64,000 nucleotides of DNA from Gemmatimonadaceae bacterium (GTDB lineage Bacteria > Gemmatimonadota > Gemmatimonadetes > Gemmatimonadales > Gemmatimonadaceae). The notes beneath the pieces are model-generated. The model had not been told where the DNA came from and did no database searches. It saw nothing but the letters and a program-made list of their open reading frames with translations. The DNA is taken from contig WYBP01000022.1 in assembly GCA_011525845.1 (NCBI GenBank), positions 1 through 64,000 of the forward strand, in the 5' to 3' direction. This document shows positions 51,728-60,992 of the stretch, in pieces (the stretch's first letter is position 1; each line of letters begins with the position of its first letter). Both the position numbers and the translations under genes were made by a program.

Positions 51728-53077
51728 TCAGGGACGCCAGACAGTGCGCAGAATGTGCCGCATCGCGAGCCCCGCGGCCAGCGCGACGCTCGCGAGCAGG
51801 GCCACGCGCATCGCGCCCAACGCAAAGCTCGCATCGAGCGCTGGCCACGCGAGTGCTCCCCGGAACTCACCGAGCGTACCCAGCCGCTCGCCCGCCCAGT
51901 GCCACGCCGTGTGCGCGACGATCACGGAGCCCACGATCACCACCGCGCGCTCGCGATCCGCACCCACGCGTCGGAGCAGGAGCGCGAGCAGGGGGAGCAC
52001 CAGCGCCAGCACGAGGAGCTGCCCGAGCTCCACCCCGACGTTGAACGACGCGAGCGCGGCGACGAGGTGGCCGCCCGCGAACTGCAGCTGGTCGCCGAGC
52101 GCGAAGGCGAACCCGAAACCGTGGATGAGCCCGAACCCGAACGCCAGCGACCAGCGGGTCTCGAGCCGCTCGGGTGCGAGGAGGACGTTCTCGACCGCGA
52201 GCCAGAGGATCGAGAGCGCGATCCCCGCCTCCACGAGGGGTGGGAACCAGAGCGCGGTGGGGACGAAGCCGAGCGCCGCGGCGCCGAGCGTGATGGAGTG
52301 CGCCACCGTGAACGCGGTGACGATCGCGACCAGGGGGCGCCAGCGGCGCACCGGGAGCACCAGGCAGAACAGGAAGAGCAGGTGGTCGAAGCCGCCGAGG
52401 ATGTGGCGGAAGCCGTCGCCGAGGAAGGTGAGGGCCGCGTCGTACCAGCGGGGCTCGAGCACGACGCGTCCGGGGTTCCCCGCGTATGTGAGGATCCGCT
52501 CGCTCCCGTCCGGGCGCACGATCCGCAGCACGCTCGTGGTGCGCACGCCGAGGTGCGCGAGCGCGGGCACGAGGGTGAAGCGCGCGTCGGTGCGGTCGAT
52601 GCGGTACTCGAGCAGCACGTCGAGGAGCGCCGGCTGCCAGTGCAGCTCCACCTCCGTGCCCAGGGGCGGCGCGTCCATGTGGGCGAGCGCCGTCGCGAAC
52701 GACTCGAACGAGCGGTCGGTGGGGATGGCGACTCGCGTGGCGACGATCCGCGGCGCGTCGAGCGCCCTGCCGTCCTCCTCGAGCGTGAGGTAGTTCGCGA
52801 GCCAGAGCCGCGCCGCATCTGGGAGGAGCGCGCGCACCGCCACCAGGTCGAGCGCGCCGTCGGCGCGGAGCGGGAACTCCACGTCGCGCATCGCCTCGAG
52901 CGGCACGCGCAGCAGGAGGCGGAGCCGCGGGCCATCGGGCGTGTCGTGCGGCCGCACATACGCCTGCACGGCGACGCGCGCGGGCGTCTCGTGCCCGCCC
53001 AGCGGGCGCGGCACGACCACGAGCGCGGCCGCGCAGCTGGCGGCGAGCAGCAGGGGGAGGATCCGTCTCTGGTGCAT
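51728..53077 (-). CDS. HupE/UreJ_2-family membrane protein
   Basis: A 449-residue protein: signal peptide, a periplasmic domain of about 190 residues, then a HupE/UreJ-type membrane domain with FRHILGGFDHLLFLFCLVLP and IVTAFTVAHSITLGAAALGF, the conserved His motifs of the family, plus HGFGFAFALGD. HupE/UreJ proteins are linked to nickel or cobalt transport, though the large-N-domain type is uncharacterised. ATG 53077 is preferred over ATG 53098, which overlaps a TATA-like element (GCTATAT) on the minus strand. It leads the operon with cytochrome c and PQQ dehydrogenase. Confidence 0.82.
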   Translation of the reverse strand: MHQRRILPLLLAASCAAALVVVPRPLGGHETPARVAVQAYVRPHDTPDGPRLRLLLRVPLEAMRDVEFPLRADGALDLVAVRALLPDAARLWLANYLTLEEDGRALDAPRIVATRVAIPTDRSFESFATALAHMDAPPLGTEVELHWQPALLDVLLEYRIDRTDARFTLVPALAHLGVRTTSVLRIVRPDGSERILTYAGNPGRVVLEPRWYDAALTFLGDGFRHILGGFDHLLFLFCLVLPVRRWRPLVAIVTAFTVAHSITLGAAALGFVPTALWFPPLVEAGIALSILWLAVENVLLAPERLETRWSLAFGFGLIHGFGFAFALGDQLQFAGGHLVAALASFNVGVELGQLLVLALVLPLLALLLRRVGADRERAVVIVGSVIVAHTAWHWAGERLGTLGEFRGALAWPALDASFALGAMRVALLASVALAAGLAMRHILRTVWRP

Positions 53078-53144
53078 CACGGCGGGGAGATATAGCATTT
53101 GGCGCGGGACCGCACAGCCTCACTCGAGATCGGAGCGCAATCGG

Positions 53145-54344
53145 ATGCCACGCAAGCGTACGCTCGTCACCGCCGGGGTGTTGGGAGCGATCATCGCCTC
53201 GCTCGCCATCGGCCAGTCGAAGCTCAGCGCCTCGCTCGCGGGGCAGGCGGTGATGGCCCCGTATTTCGAGGTCGATCCCCTCTGGCCCAAGCCGCTCCCC
53301 AACGGGTGGCTCCTCGGCATGACGATCGGCGTCGGCGTGGATGCGCGCGACCATGTGTTCATCGTGCACCGCGGCGCGGAGACCCTCAACGCGCGCACCG
53401 AGGGGGGCTATCCGCTCGTCGGCCCCTGCTGCTCGGCCGCGCCTCCGGTGCTGGAGTTCGATCCCGAGGGAAACCTCGTGAACTCGTGGGGCGGCCCCGG
53501 CGAAGGGTACACCTGGCCGACCAGCAACCATGGGATCGCGATCGACCACATGAACAACGTCTGGATCGGCGGCAACGGGAGTCCCGACACCACCGGCAAG
53601 GCGGGGTGGGACTCGCACGTGCTCAAGTTCACGCACGACGGGAAGTTCATCAAGCAGATCGGTGTTCCCGGTCGTCGTGCGGACTCGAAGAGCATGGACT
53701 CGTTCGGCCGCGTGGCCAAGATCGCGTTCGATGCCAAGGCGAACGAGGCGTACTTCGCCGACGGCTACGGCAATCGCCGCGTCGCCGTGGTGGACATGAC
53801 CACCGGCGCGATCAAGCGCATCTGGGGGGCGTACGGCAACGTCCCCTCCGACTCGAACTTCGGCAACTACAACCCGGACGCGCCGCTCATCCCGCAGTTC
53901 CGCACCCCGGTGCACTGCGCGGACCCCTCGAATGACGGGCTGGTGTACGTCTGCGACCGCGTGAACAACCGGCTGCAGGTGTTCAAGACGACGGGCGAGT
54001 TCGTGAAGGAGGTCCGCGTGGCGCCGCTCACGCGCGGCGACGGCGCGGTCTGGGACGTCGCCTTCTCGCGCGACCCGGAGCAGAAGTACCTCTACATGGC
54101 CGACGGGAAGAACGAGCGTGTCTACGTGATGGACCGGAACTCGCTCCAGATCCTCACGGCCTTCGGCGATGGCGGCCGCCAGCCCGGCCAGTTCTTCGCG
54201 GTGCACTCGATCGCGACCGACTCCAAGGGCAACATCTTCACGACGGAGACCTACGAAGGGAAGCGGCTCCAGCGCTTCGTCTACAAGGGGATCCGCCCGG
54301 TCTCCAAGAAGGACCAGGGCGCGCCCTGGCCGGGGAAGATGTGA
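53145..54344 (+). CDS. Secreted NHL-repeat beta-propeller protein
   Basis: A 399-residue protein with a signal or anchor helix (TLVTAGVLGAIIASLAIGQS). NHL-type blades include PTSNHGIAIDHMNNVWIGGN, AYFADGYGNRRVAVVDMTTG and LVYVCDRVNNRLQVFKTTGE. A double-Cys segment GPCCSAAP matches one in the NHL protein at 12205 (GCCWQP), so the two are distant paralogues. Function is unknown; homologues often accompany secreted oxidoreductases. It is divergent from the HupE operon and coupled to the next gene (GTGA overlap). Confidence 0.8.
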   Translation: MPRKRTLVTAGVLGAIIASLAIGQSKLSASLAGQAVMAPYFEVDPLWPKPLPNGWLLGMTIGVGVDARDHVFIVHRGAETLNARTEGGYPLVGPCCSAAPPVLEFDPEGNLVNSWGGPGEGYTWPTSNHGIAIDHMNNVWIGGNGSPDTTGKAGWDSHVLKFTHDGKFIKQIGVPGRRADSKSMDSFGRVAKIAFDAKANEAYFADGYGNRRVAVVDMTTGAIKRIWGAYGNVPSDSNFGNYNPDAPLIPQFRTPVHCADPSNDGLVYVCDRVNNRLQVFKTTGEFVKEVRVAPLTRGDGAVWDVAFSRDPEQKYLYMADGKNERVYVMDRNSLQILTAFGDGGRQPGQFFAVHSIATDSKGNIFTTETYEGKRLQRFVYKGIRPVSKKDQGAPWPGKM

Positions 54345-54748
54345 GCGCCGCGCCGGAGCTCGCTGCGGCAGGGGGCCGCCTCGCGGGGCCGCGCGCCACG
54401 CGGAGTCTCTTCGTGTGGGGGTGCTACCTCACAGGGGTCGGCGTCATGCTGCTCGTCGCGCCGAACCTCCTGCTGACCACCTTCCTCCTCCCCCCGACCG
54501 ACGAGGTCTGGATCCGTGTCGTCGGGACGCTGGTGGTGGTCCTCGCGCACTTCAGCTTCTCCGCGGCGCGCACGCGGAACGCGGAGTACATGTGGTGGAG
54601 CGTGCAGGGGCGCCTCGCGGTGCCGCTCTTCTTCACCGCGTTCGTGCTCGCGGGGTGGATCACGCCGGCGCTGATCCCGTTCGGGCTCGTGGACGCGGCC
54701 GGCGCGGGGTGGACGCTCTGGGCGCTCCGGCGCGACGCCGCCGACTGA
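54341..54748 (+). CDS. Small four-helix integral membrane protein, unknown
   Basis: A 135-residue protein with four predicted membrane helices (about residues 23-45, 58-75, 92-112, 113-130; for example YLTGVGVMLLVAPNLLLTTF and LAVPLFFTAFVLAGWITPAL). No catalytic motif or recognised family. GTG start at 54341 overlaps the NHL gene's stop, so it is translated with it. Possibly an anchor or transport partner of the NHL protein. Confidence 0.65.
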   Translation: MSAAPELAAAGGRLAGPRATRSLFVWGCYLTGVGVMLLVAPNLLLTTFLLPPTDEVWIRVVGTLVVVLAHFSFSAARTRNAEYMWWSVQGRLAVPLFFTAFVLAGWITPALIPFGLVDAAGAGWTLWALRRDAAD

Positions 54749-54781
54749 GCCGCACACCGACCCCGCGCCCGCGCGCTGCGC

Positions 54782-55810
54782 TCAGGGCACGATCACGGTC
54801 CTGAGTGGGGCGCGGTACGACTCAAGGTCGTCAAGCACGCCGTTGATCGCGCCCGCCTCGAGCGGCACGGAGCGCACCACGACATCCGTGAGGTCGAGTG
54901 CCTTCCGCCCCGCGAGCTCGAGCAGGAAGGGGAGCTCCGCGAGCAGGTGGTCGTTCGCACCGATCAGCTCCGTCTCCGGCCCGAGCAGCTCGCGGTAGGT
55001 GTCCACCTCCATCGGCGTGCGCGAGAGCCCGGCGATCACCGCCCGTCCGTGCACGGCGAGCATCCGGAGCGACTGGCGCATCGTCCCCGGCGTGCCGATC
55101 AGCTCGAGCGCCACGTCCACGCCGCGCCCCGCCGTCCCCTCCCGCACGGCTTCCACCGCATCCACCTGGCCGGCGTGCACCGGGATCGCGCCGAACCGCG
55201 CAGCCACGTCGAGCTTCGCCGCGTCGAGGTCCACGGCGAACACCGCGGATGCGCCGAGCGCGCGGGCGAGTTGCACCGCGGAGATCCCGAGCCCGCCGAC
55301 CCCCACCACCGCGACGGTCTCGCCGGCCACCAGCCGCCCGCGTCTGAGCGCATGGAGCGAGGTGGACGACGAGCACATCATCGCGGCGCCATGCGCGAAC
55401 GGGATCGCGGCCGGCAGCGACACGGCGTTCCGCGCGGGCACCGCGATGTACTCGGCGTACCCACCGTCGCGGTGGTGGCCGATCATCTGCCCCGTCGCGC
55501 AGTACTGCTCTCGGCCGGCCTTGCAGTGCCCGCAGGCGCCACAGGTGACGAGGTAGTGGAGGCAGACCCGGTCCCCCACCGCGTGCGACGTGACGCCGGC
55601 GCCGAGCGCGGCGACCTCGCCCGCGACCTCGTGCCCGGGGGTGACCGGCGCACGGAGCGAGGCCGAACGGCCTGCGCGGTAGTGCGCATCGGAGTGGCAG
55701 ATGCCGGCCGCGCGGACGCGGACGAGCACCTCGCCCGGTCCGGCCTCCGGCCGGGGAAGGTCCATGGCGACCAGCGGATGCCCGACGGTCTCGATTCGAA
55801 CGGTGCGCAT
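54782..55810 (-). CDS. Zinc-dependent alcohol dehydrogenase (MDR family)
   Basis: A 342-residue medium-chain dehydrogenase. Catalytic zinc ligands: GICHSDAHY (Cys) and TPGHEVAGEV (His-Glu). The structural zinc cluster is CGACGHCKAGREQYC. Rossmann motif VGVGGLGISAVQLARALGA, then an acidic residue (VDLDAAKLD) that indicates NAD(H) preference. It oxidises an alcohol or reduces an aldehyde. It stands alone, 33 bp from the end of the convergent membrane protein gene. Confidence 0.92.
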   Translation of the reverse strand: MRTVRIETVGHPLVAMDLPRPEAGPGEVLVRVRAAGICHSDAHYRAGRSASLRAPVTPGHEVAGEVAALGAGVTSHAVGDRVCLHYLVTCGACGHCKAGREQYCATGQMIGHHRDGGYAEYIAVPARNAVSLPAAIPFAHGAAMMCSSSTSLHALRRGRLVAGETVAVVGVGGLGISAVQLARALGASAVFAVDLDAAKLDVAARFGAIPVHAGQVDAVEAVREGTAGRGVDVALELIGTPGTMRQSLRMLAVHGRAVIAGLSRTPMEVDTYRELLGPETELIGANDHLLAELPFLLELAGRKALDLTDVVVRSVPLEAGAINGVLDDLESYRAPLRTVIVP

Positions 55811-55910
55811 CTGTCCGGGAGTGAGTGGTGCTGCGTGGATCGTGCCGGGAATAATGATGGCCGCGACGGGATTCCGCCGCGGCCACCACTACGCCGGACT
55901 CCGTCCCCCA

Positions 55911-58304
55911 CTACGGTGCCCGGGCGATCCCCACGTAGATGCGCAGCGTCGCGGCCGGATGGATCCAGACGGCATCGGAGAGCCCGTCACCGGTCACGTC
56001 GCCCACCAGGATCGTGAACTGCTCCCAGTCGGTCACATTCAGCGGATGCAGCTGCGGCAGGGGCGTGAAGTCGAAGGTGCCGTCCGCCTTGCCGAGCGCC
56101 ACGTAGGTGCGGTTCGCATTTCCCGTGGTGTTGAAGATGATGTCGGTGCGGCCGTCGGCATTCACGTCGCCGGTGCGCGCGCGGAGGGGCACCGTGGTGT
56201 TGTATCCCCCGTCCTGCACGGCGCGGTAGCTCAGTCCCGTGCCGGTGGATATCGCGACCCCCACGCGGTTCTGGCTGTTCTGCGAGGTGTCGGCCCAGAT
56301 CATGTCGGTGCGGCCGTCCCCGTTCACGTCGCCCTGCAGGTGCACGTAGCCGGAGTAGATGCCGAGGTTCGGGTTGTCCATCGCGCCGCCGGCGGAGGGT
56401 GCGGCGATGTTGCCGTTCGCCGCCGCGGGGCCGAAGTAGGTGCGCACTCCCGAGCGCCAGATGATGTCGGCGCGCAGGTTCGCGTCCACGTCGCCCACGG
56501 TCGGCGTGTACGGCCCCCATCCATTGTTGCTCGCCTGTTGGTGCGACCCCACGGTGAAGTTGCTGGCGCAGTCGGAGATCCCGCTGCGCATGTAGTTCGG
56601 TGTGCCGAGGAAGTTCCAGTAGAGGTCGTCGCATCCATCGCCGTCGAGGTCACCCGCGAGGGTGAGCATCCCCTGCCACCCCGATGTCTGCGTGTCGCGC
56701 ACGGAGGGGAAGCCGAAGGTGCCGTCACCGTTGCTGAGCGCGAGGTACGTCTTGTTGGTGGCCGAACTCAGGTGCGTCCAGGCGATGTCGGAACGCCCAT
56801 CGCCGTTGAAGTCGCCCACCACGGAGGTGAAGTTCGCCCACCCCTCGCTCGGGCTCTCGGGGTGCGTCACCGGCGCGGAGAGGGTGAAGCCCCCCGCCGC
56901 GTCGGCGGTCGCCACGCGGAGCTGGTTGCTCGCGCCCAGGTGGTTGAACACGAGGTCCTGCGCACCCGTCCCTGCGAAGTTCCCGACGAGCGTGCGCACC
57001 GGCGTCGGCATCCCCATCGACGCACTCACGAGCGAACGGAACTCGAACGCCCCCGGGCTCGCCGCGCGCGCCTGGCAGGTCTTGAGGTTGTACTCCGTGG
57101 CCTCCGTGACCGACGCGATGCTGCCGTCGGAGAGGTTGCGGAAGGTGTAGGAGAGAGGGGCGGCGCTCGAGAGTGGCGCGTTCTGCGTGAAGTACTGCGA
57201 GAGGTCACCGGTGCGGATCATCGCGAGCGTCGCCTCCGCGTCCCCGCCGAGGGAGGTCACGGAGATGCGCGACTCCTGCAGCAGCGTCCGCTGCTTGGCC
57301 GTCAGCGAGAGCGACCCCGATCCCGCGACCGCGTTGTACGAGGCCTCCAGCGCTCCCGAGATCTCCTGTTCGGTGGCCGAGGAGGTGATGGAGACCATCA
57401 TCATCCGCCCGTACACCACGGTGGAGACGTACACCGGGATGTTGTCCGGTCCCATCCGGCCGAGGGCGATCTGCTGGTCGAGCTTGTCCTTTGTGAAGGC
57501 GGAGGAGAAGAAGGCGCCCGGCGTCTGCGGCGGGGCCACCACCACCTCGAACATCTTCTGGTAGAACTGCGCGGTGACGGTCGTCTCGGAGCCGTTGCGG
57601 CTGAAGTCCGCCGAGGCCTTCGCCGAGAAGCCGAGGTAGCGGCCGCTGATGCGGAGGGAGAGCGCGAGCTGCTTCTCCGAGTGCGTCACCGTCTTCTCGA
57701 ACGTGATGGTGCTGGGCGTCGAGAGGTTCGCGGTGGTCGCGTTGCCGCGGATCTCGCCGATCGCGGCCGCGACGGCGGCCTGGTCGGGGTTCTCCACCTC
57801 GCGGAAGTTGTCTGCCGAGGGCACCGCGGGGATCGAGACGCGGATCGGCGTGCGTTCGGCGATCGTGAGGCCGAGGAGAGCGCCGAGCCCGTCGCGGTGG
57901 CTGCGCCCCTGGATGAGCGAGCCCGGCCAGAGGATCTCGGCGTCGGGGCTGTACATCACGATCTGCGTGGGGTTCGTCGTCACCGAGTACGGGGTCTCGG
58001 TGCAGGCATAGACCACGTCGGGGATCACGGAGACGGTCCCGTCGTCCTCCACCCGCCGCACGTCCACCGTGTCCTCGGCGAGTGCGACGGCGGGGCCGGC
58101 CGCAGCGGGCGCCTGGTCCGGCTGCGGCGGCGCGAAGGCGGTCCAACCCGGGAGGGAGGTCAGGTACTCGCCGACGTCGCGCGACGTCTGTCCCGGGCCG
58201 GTGCCGGCACTGTCGGAGCAGGCGGCCAGCAGGATCGTGATCGCGAGTGCCGGGACGACCATGCGTCGGGCGGATGTGTGAGTGTTGCGTCGTGTGACTT
58301 GCAT
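55911..58304 (-). CDS. Cholesterol-dependent-cytolysin-like lipoprotein with FG-GAP propeller
   Basis: A 797-residue lipoprotein (lipobox LLAAC, Cys29). Residues about 45-430 resemble the thiol-activated cytolysin family: TQIVMYSPDAEILWPGSLIQ, then RTPIRVSIPAVPSADNFREV and ENPDQAAVAAAIGEI. The receptor-binding domain 4 with its Trp-rich undecapeptide is not seen. In its place, residues about 455-797 contain seven FG-GAP/VCBS repeats with calcium-loop motifs (for example VVGDFNGDGRSDIAW, LAGDLDGDGCDDLYW, LQGDVNGDGRTDMIW), enough for a seven-bladed propeller. AGAGGA upstream supports ATG 58304. It is 31 bp downstream of the Gly-rich lipoprotein gene, in the same operon. Confidence 0.78.
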   Translation of the reverse strand: MQVTRRNTHTSARRMVVPALAITILLAACSDSAGTGPGQTSRDVGEYLTSLPGWTAFAPPQPDQAPAAAGPAVALAEDTVDVRRVEDDGTVSVIPDVVYACTETPYSVTTNPTQIVMYSPDAEILWPGSLIQGRSHRDGLGALLGLTIAERTPIRVSIPAVPSADNFREVENPDQAAVAAAIGEIRGNATTANLSTPSTITFEKTVTHSEKQLALSLRISGRYLGFSAKASADFSRNGSETTVTAQFYQKMFEVVVAPPQTPGAFFSSAFTKDKLDQQIALGRMGPDNIPVYVSTVVYGRMMMVSITSSATEQEISGALEASYNAVAGSGSLSLTAKQRTLLQESRISVTSLGGDAEATLAMIRTGDLSQYFTQNAPLSSAAPLSYTFRNLSDGSIASVTEATEYNLKTCQARAASPGAFEFRSLVSASMGMPTPVRTLVGNFAGTGAQDLVFNHLGASNQLRVATADAAGGFTLSAPVTHPESPSEGWANFTSVVGDFNGDGRSDIAWTHLSSATNKTYLALSNGDGTFGFPSVRDTQTSGWQGMLTLAGDLDGDGCDDLYWNFLGTPNYMRSGISDCASNFTVGSHQQASNNGWGPYTPTVGDVDANLRADIIWRSGVRTYFGPAAANGNIAAPSAGGAMDNPNLGIYSGYVHLQGDVNGDGRTDMIWADTSQNSQNRVGVAISTGTGLSYRAVQDGGYNTTVPLRARTGDVNADGRTDIIFNTTGNANRTYVALGKADGTFDFTPLPQLHPLNVTDWEQFTILVGDVTGDGLSDAVWIHPAATLRIYVGIARAP

Positions 58305-58335
58305 GAGATGTTCCTCTGGTGAGGGCAGGTGCGGA

Positions 58336-60312
58336 TCAGGGGAGCTTCTTGTAGTCGAGCGTCTCGCCAGCGCTGCCGTTCTCGCCGGCGTTGCCGCCGG
58401 AAGCGGAGCCCCCCGTGCCCCCGGCGCCGGCGGTGCCGCCGGTGATCGTGAGCGAGGTGCGTGTGCTCGTGGCATCCGCGCCTTCGAGCACGGCGATGGC
58501 CGAGCCACCAACACCGCCGCCGCCACCGCCGCCGCGCGCGCCGCTGGTGCCGTCCGCTCCGTCGCCACCGGCGGCGCCCCAGGGGTTCACCTGTGACCCG
58601 CCATCCCCGCCGCGACCGCCGAGTCCGCCCGCGCCACCGGGGCCTCCGCTGCCGCCCCGGCCTCCCGCGCCGAGCGTGATCTCGAGGTCGGTCAGGGTGG
58701 CGTCCGTAAAGCCGCCGAGGACCACGGCGATCGAGTGGCCGCCACTGAACGCGCCCGTGCCGCCGCCGCCGCCCTGTCCGCCGGCGCCGCCGCCCCCGCC
58801 ACCGGCGCCACATCCGGCGAGGGTCGTCACGCCGCCGCCGCCGCCCCCACCGCCGCCACCCCAGCCGTGAGCGCCCCCACCGCCGTTGCCGGCGCGGACG
58901 GTGGAGATGTCATCGCTCGCGAGGGTGCCGAAGCCCGTGCCGGCGTCGCCCGCGCTCCCTGCGGCTCGCCCGGCGGTGCTGCGGCTGCCGTCGTCGCCGA
59001 CGCCGATGATGGGACCGCCGTCGCCCCCCGAACCTCCGCTCGAGCCCTGGCCGTCGGAGCCATCGCCGGCGCCCGCGATGCCGCCATTGCCGCCCCCGCC
59101 GCCGTTGCGCGAGTACGTGGTCGAGCCGCCGGCACCTCCCCGCCGGGTACCGGCGGCGCAGACCGCGGCGTTGTAGCCGTCGTTCCCATCGTCGGCGCGA
59201 CTCCGGCTCGCGCCGGCGTTGCCATGGAAGCCACGGAAGCCATCGCCCGCGACGAGCACGCTCCGCCGCGCGACGACCCCGCTGCTGTTCTCGAGCCAGA
59301 GCACGATCGAGCTCTGCGAGCTGTCCGTCGCGCTCGCCGCCTCGATGCGCAGGCCATCGAGCGTGAGGTTGTTCGCGTCCGAGCCCCGCACCGCGAGCCG
59401 CGAGCCGGCGATCACCGGACGCATCGTGCCGAGGTCGCGGCGCCAGCTCCCCGCCTCGAAGCCGCCGTAGATGCTCACGCGGGACCGGAGCGTGAGCGAC
59501 TCGCTGTAGCTCCCGGCGGCGACGTAGACGTCACCCCCGTTCCCGGCGTTGTCCGCCGCATCGATCGCGCGCTGGACCGTGGCGAAGGGCGCGGCACGCG
59601 TGCCGCCATTCGCGTCGTCGCCGGTGGGCGCCACGAAGAACGCGTGCGCGCCGTCCTCCAGAACCCAGAGCGTCACGGTGTCGCGTGAGGTCGGGCCGTC
59701 GCCGTCCACGGCGAGCTCGAAGCGCAGCCGCGTCAGCTCCGCGGGCGCCGTGAAGGTCGGCATGGCGCCGCTCAGCGCGCCGACGTCCGGGCCCTCCAGT
59801 TGGCTCCAGGTGTAGCTCCGGTTGGTGCCGCCGCTCGCGGTCGCGTCGAGCGCGACACTCGCCCCCATCGAGACCTGGCGGTCGGGACCCGCGTCCGCGA
59901 TCGGCGCCACGGGCGGCGGGGTCACCACAGTGAAGCTCGAGGTGAACGCCGCCGTCATCGCGGTGCCGGCGAGGTCCCGCACACCGCTCACCGTCACGGC
60001 CTGCGTGGAGCCGGAGTCGTACGGCGCTCCGGGTGTGAAAGTGGCGCTGGTGCCCGTGACCGCGATCGTTCCCGATGCGCTGCCGACCTGGAAGGAGGTG
60101 GTCGTCACCGTCGCGGGGTCCACGGGCGCGCTGAACGTGATGGTGACGCTGCTCATCGGCGCGACGCCCGTCGCACCGGTGGCGGGCACCACGTTCGTCA
60201 CGCTCGGCGCCGCGGCAGGCCCGGGTTCGTCGTCGACACCCACGGCACTGGAGCACGCGAGAGCGATCAGGAGGAGGAGCGGCGCGAGCGGCCGCGATCG
60301 GGGGATCGGCAT
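58336..60312 (-). CDS. Lipoprotein with Ig-like, PKD-like and Gly-rich beta-helix regions
   Basis: A 658-residue surface lipoprotein (lipobox IALAC, Cys20). Residues about 35-125 form a bacterial Ig-like (Big_5) domain (TGVAPMSSVTITFSAPVDPA). A PKD/Ig-like region follows (ADAGPDRQVSMGASVALDAT). From about 255 (FFVAPTGDDANGGTRAAPFA) there is a DUF1565/right-handed beta-helix start, running into a long glycine-rich domain (about 385-640) of GGxGG runs that may form a polyglycine-type helix bundle. Predicted cell-surface structural or adhesive protein. It is first in the operon with the cytolysin-like lipoprotein. Confidence 0.75.
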   Translation of the reverse strand: MPIPRSRPLAPLLLLIALACSSAVGVDDEPGPAAAPSVTNVVPATGATGVAPMSSVTITFSAPVDPATVTTTSFQVGSASGTIAVTGTSATFTPGAPYDSGSTQAVTVSGVRDLAGTAMTAAFTSSFTVVTPPPVAPIADAGPDRQVSMGASVALDATASGGTNRSYTWSQLEGPDVGALSGAMPTFTAPAELTRLRFELAVDGDGPTSRDTVTLWVLEDGAHAFFVAPTGDDANGGTRAAPFATVQRAIDAADNAGNGGDVYVAAGSYSESLTLRSRVSIYGGFEAGSWRRDLGTMRPVIAGSRLAVRGSDANNLTLDGLRIEAASATDSSQSSIVLWLENSSGVVARRSVLVAGDGFRGFHGNAGASRSRADDGNDGYNAAVCAAGTRRGGAGGSTTYSRNGGGGGNGGIAGAGDGSDGQGSSGGSGGDGGPIIGVGDDGSRSTAGRAAGSAGDAGTGFGTLASDDISTVRAGNGGGGAHGWGGGGGGGGGGVTTLAGCGAGGGGGGAGGQGGGGGTGAFSGGHSIAVVLGGFTDATLTDLEITLGAGGRGGSGGPGGAGGLGGRGGDGGSQVNPWGAAGGDGADGTSGARGGGGGGGVGGSAIAVLEGADATSTRTSLTITGGTAGAGGTGGSASGGNAGENGSAGETLDYKKLP

Positions 60313-60437
60313 CGGAGGACTCCGGACTGGGTGGACAAGTGCCTTCACCCGGTACAGCGACCTTCCGCTGCGAATCCCCTCATTCCCCTCTGCGGAGCGC
60401 GGTTGTCGGGCCGTGTACCGCGTCCTACGTTGGACTG

Positions 60438-60992
60438 ATGAGCACACGGGTCTCGGAGTTGCTGAGCGCCTGGCGTGGCGGTGATCGCGGGGCGCTCGAC
60501 GCGATGATCCCGCTGGTCCACGCGGAGCTCCACCGCGTCGCCGAGGAGTGCCTGCGCGGCGAACGGCCGGGGCACACGCTCCAGCCCACGGCGCTCGTGA
60601 ACGAGGCGTACCTCCGCCTCGTGGGGGCCGCCGTCGCCTGGCAGGACCGTGCGCACTTCTTCGCCGTCGCGGCCACCACCATGCGGCGGGTGCTCGTCGA
60701 CCACGCGCGCGCGCGCGGGCGGCTCAAGCGCGCGGCGCGCCCGGTGTCGCTGGAGGAGTCGCTGCTGGTGGCCCCCGAGCGCGCCGACGACCTGCTCGTG
60801 GTGGATGACGCGCTCGACCGGCTCGCGGCGCAGGACGCGCGCGCCGCGAAGGTCGTCGAGCTGCACTTCTTCGGGGGGCTCACGTACGAGGAGACCGCCG
60901 AGGCGATCGGAGTCTCCGCCGCTACGGTGGACCGCGACCTGCGCTTCGCGCGCGCCTGGCTGCATCGCGAACTGGTGGACGCGGTCGCATGA
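60438..60992 (+). CDS. ECF RNA polymerase sigma factor (acidobacterial TIGR02999-like)
   Basis: A 184-residue sigma-70-family factor. Region 2 includes HTLQPTALVNEAYLRLVGA and AHFFAVAATTMRRVLVDHAR, the hallmark of the ECF group abundant in Acidobacteriota, Gemmatimonadota and Planctomycetota. Region 4 is the HTH GLTYEETAEAIGVSAATVDR. No anti-sigma gene is adjacent; this group is commonly paired with a Ser/Thr kinase, as here (ATGA overlap). It may also activate the divergent lipoprotein operon starting at 60312. Confidence 0.9.
   Translation: MSTRVSELLSAWRGGDRGALDAMIPLVHAELHRVAEECLRGERPGHTLQPTALVNEAYLRLVGAAVAWQDRAHFFAVAATTMRRVLVDHARARGRLKRAARPVSLEESLLVAPERADDLLVVDDALDRLAAQDARAAKVVELHFFGGLTYEETAEAIGVSAATVDRDLRFARAWLHRELVDAVA

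Noticed and set aside
58390..59170. Plus-strand Pro-rich frames opposite the Gly-rich lipoprotein
   Set aside because: They are the complementary reading of GGC-rich repeats in the real minus-strand gene.
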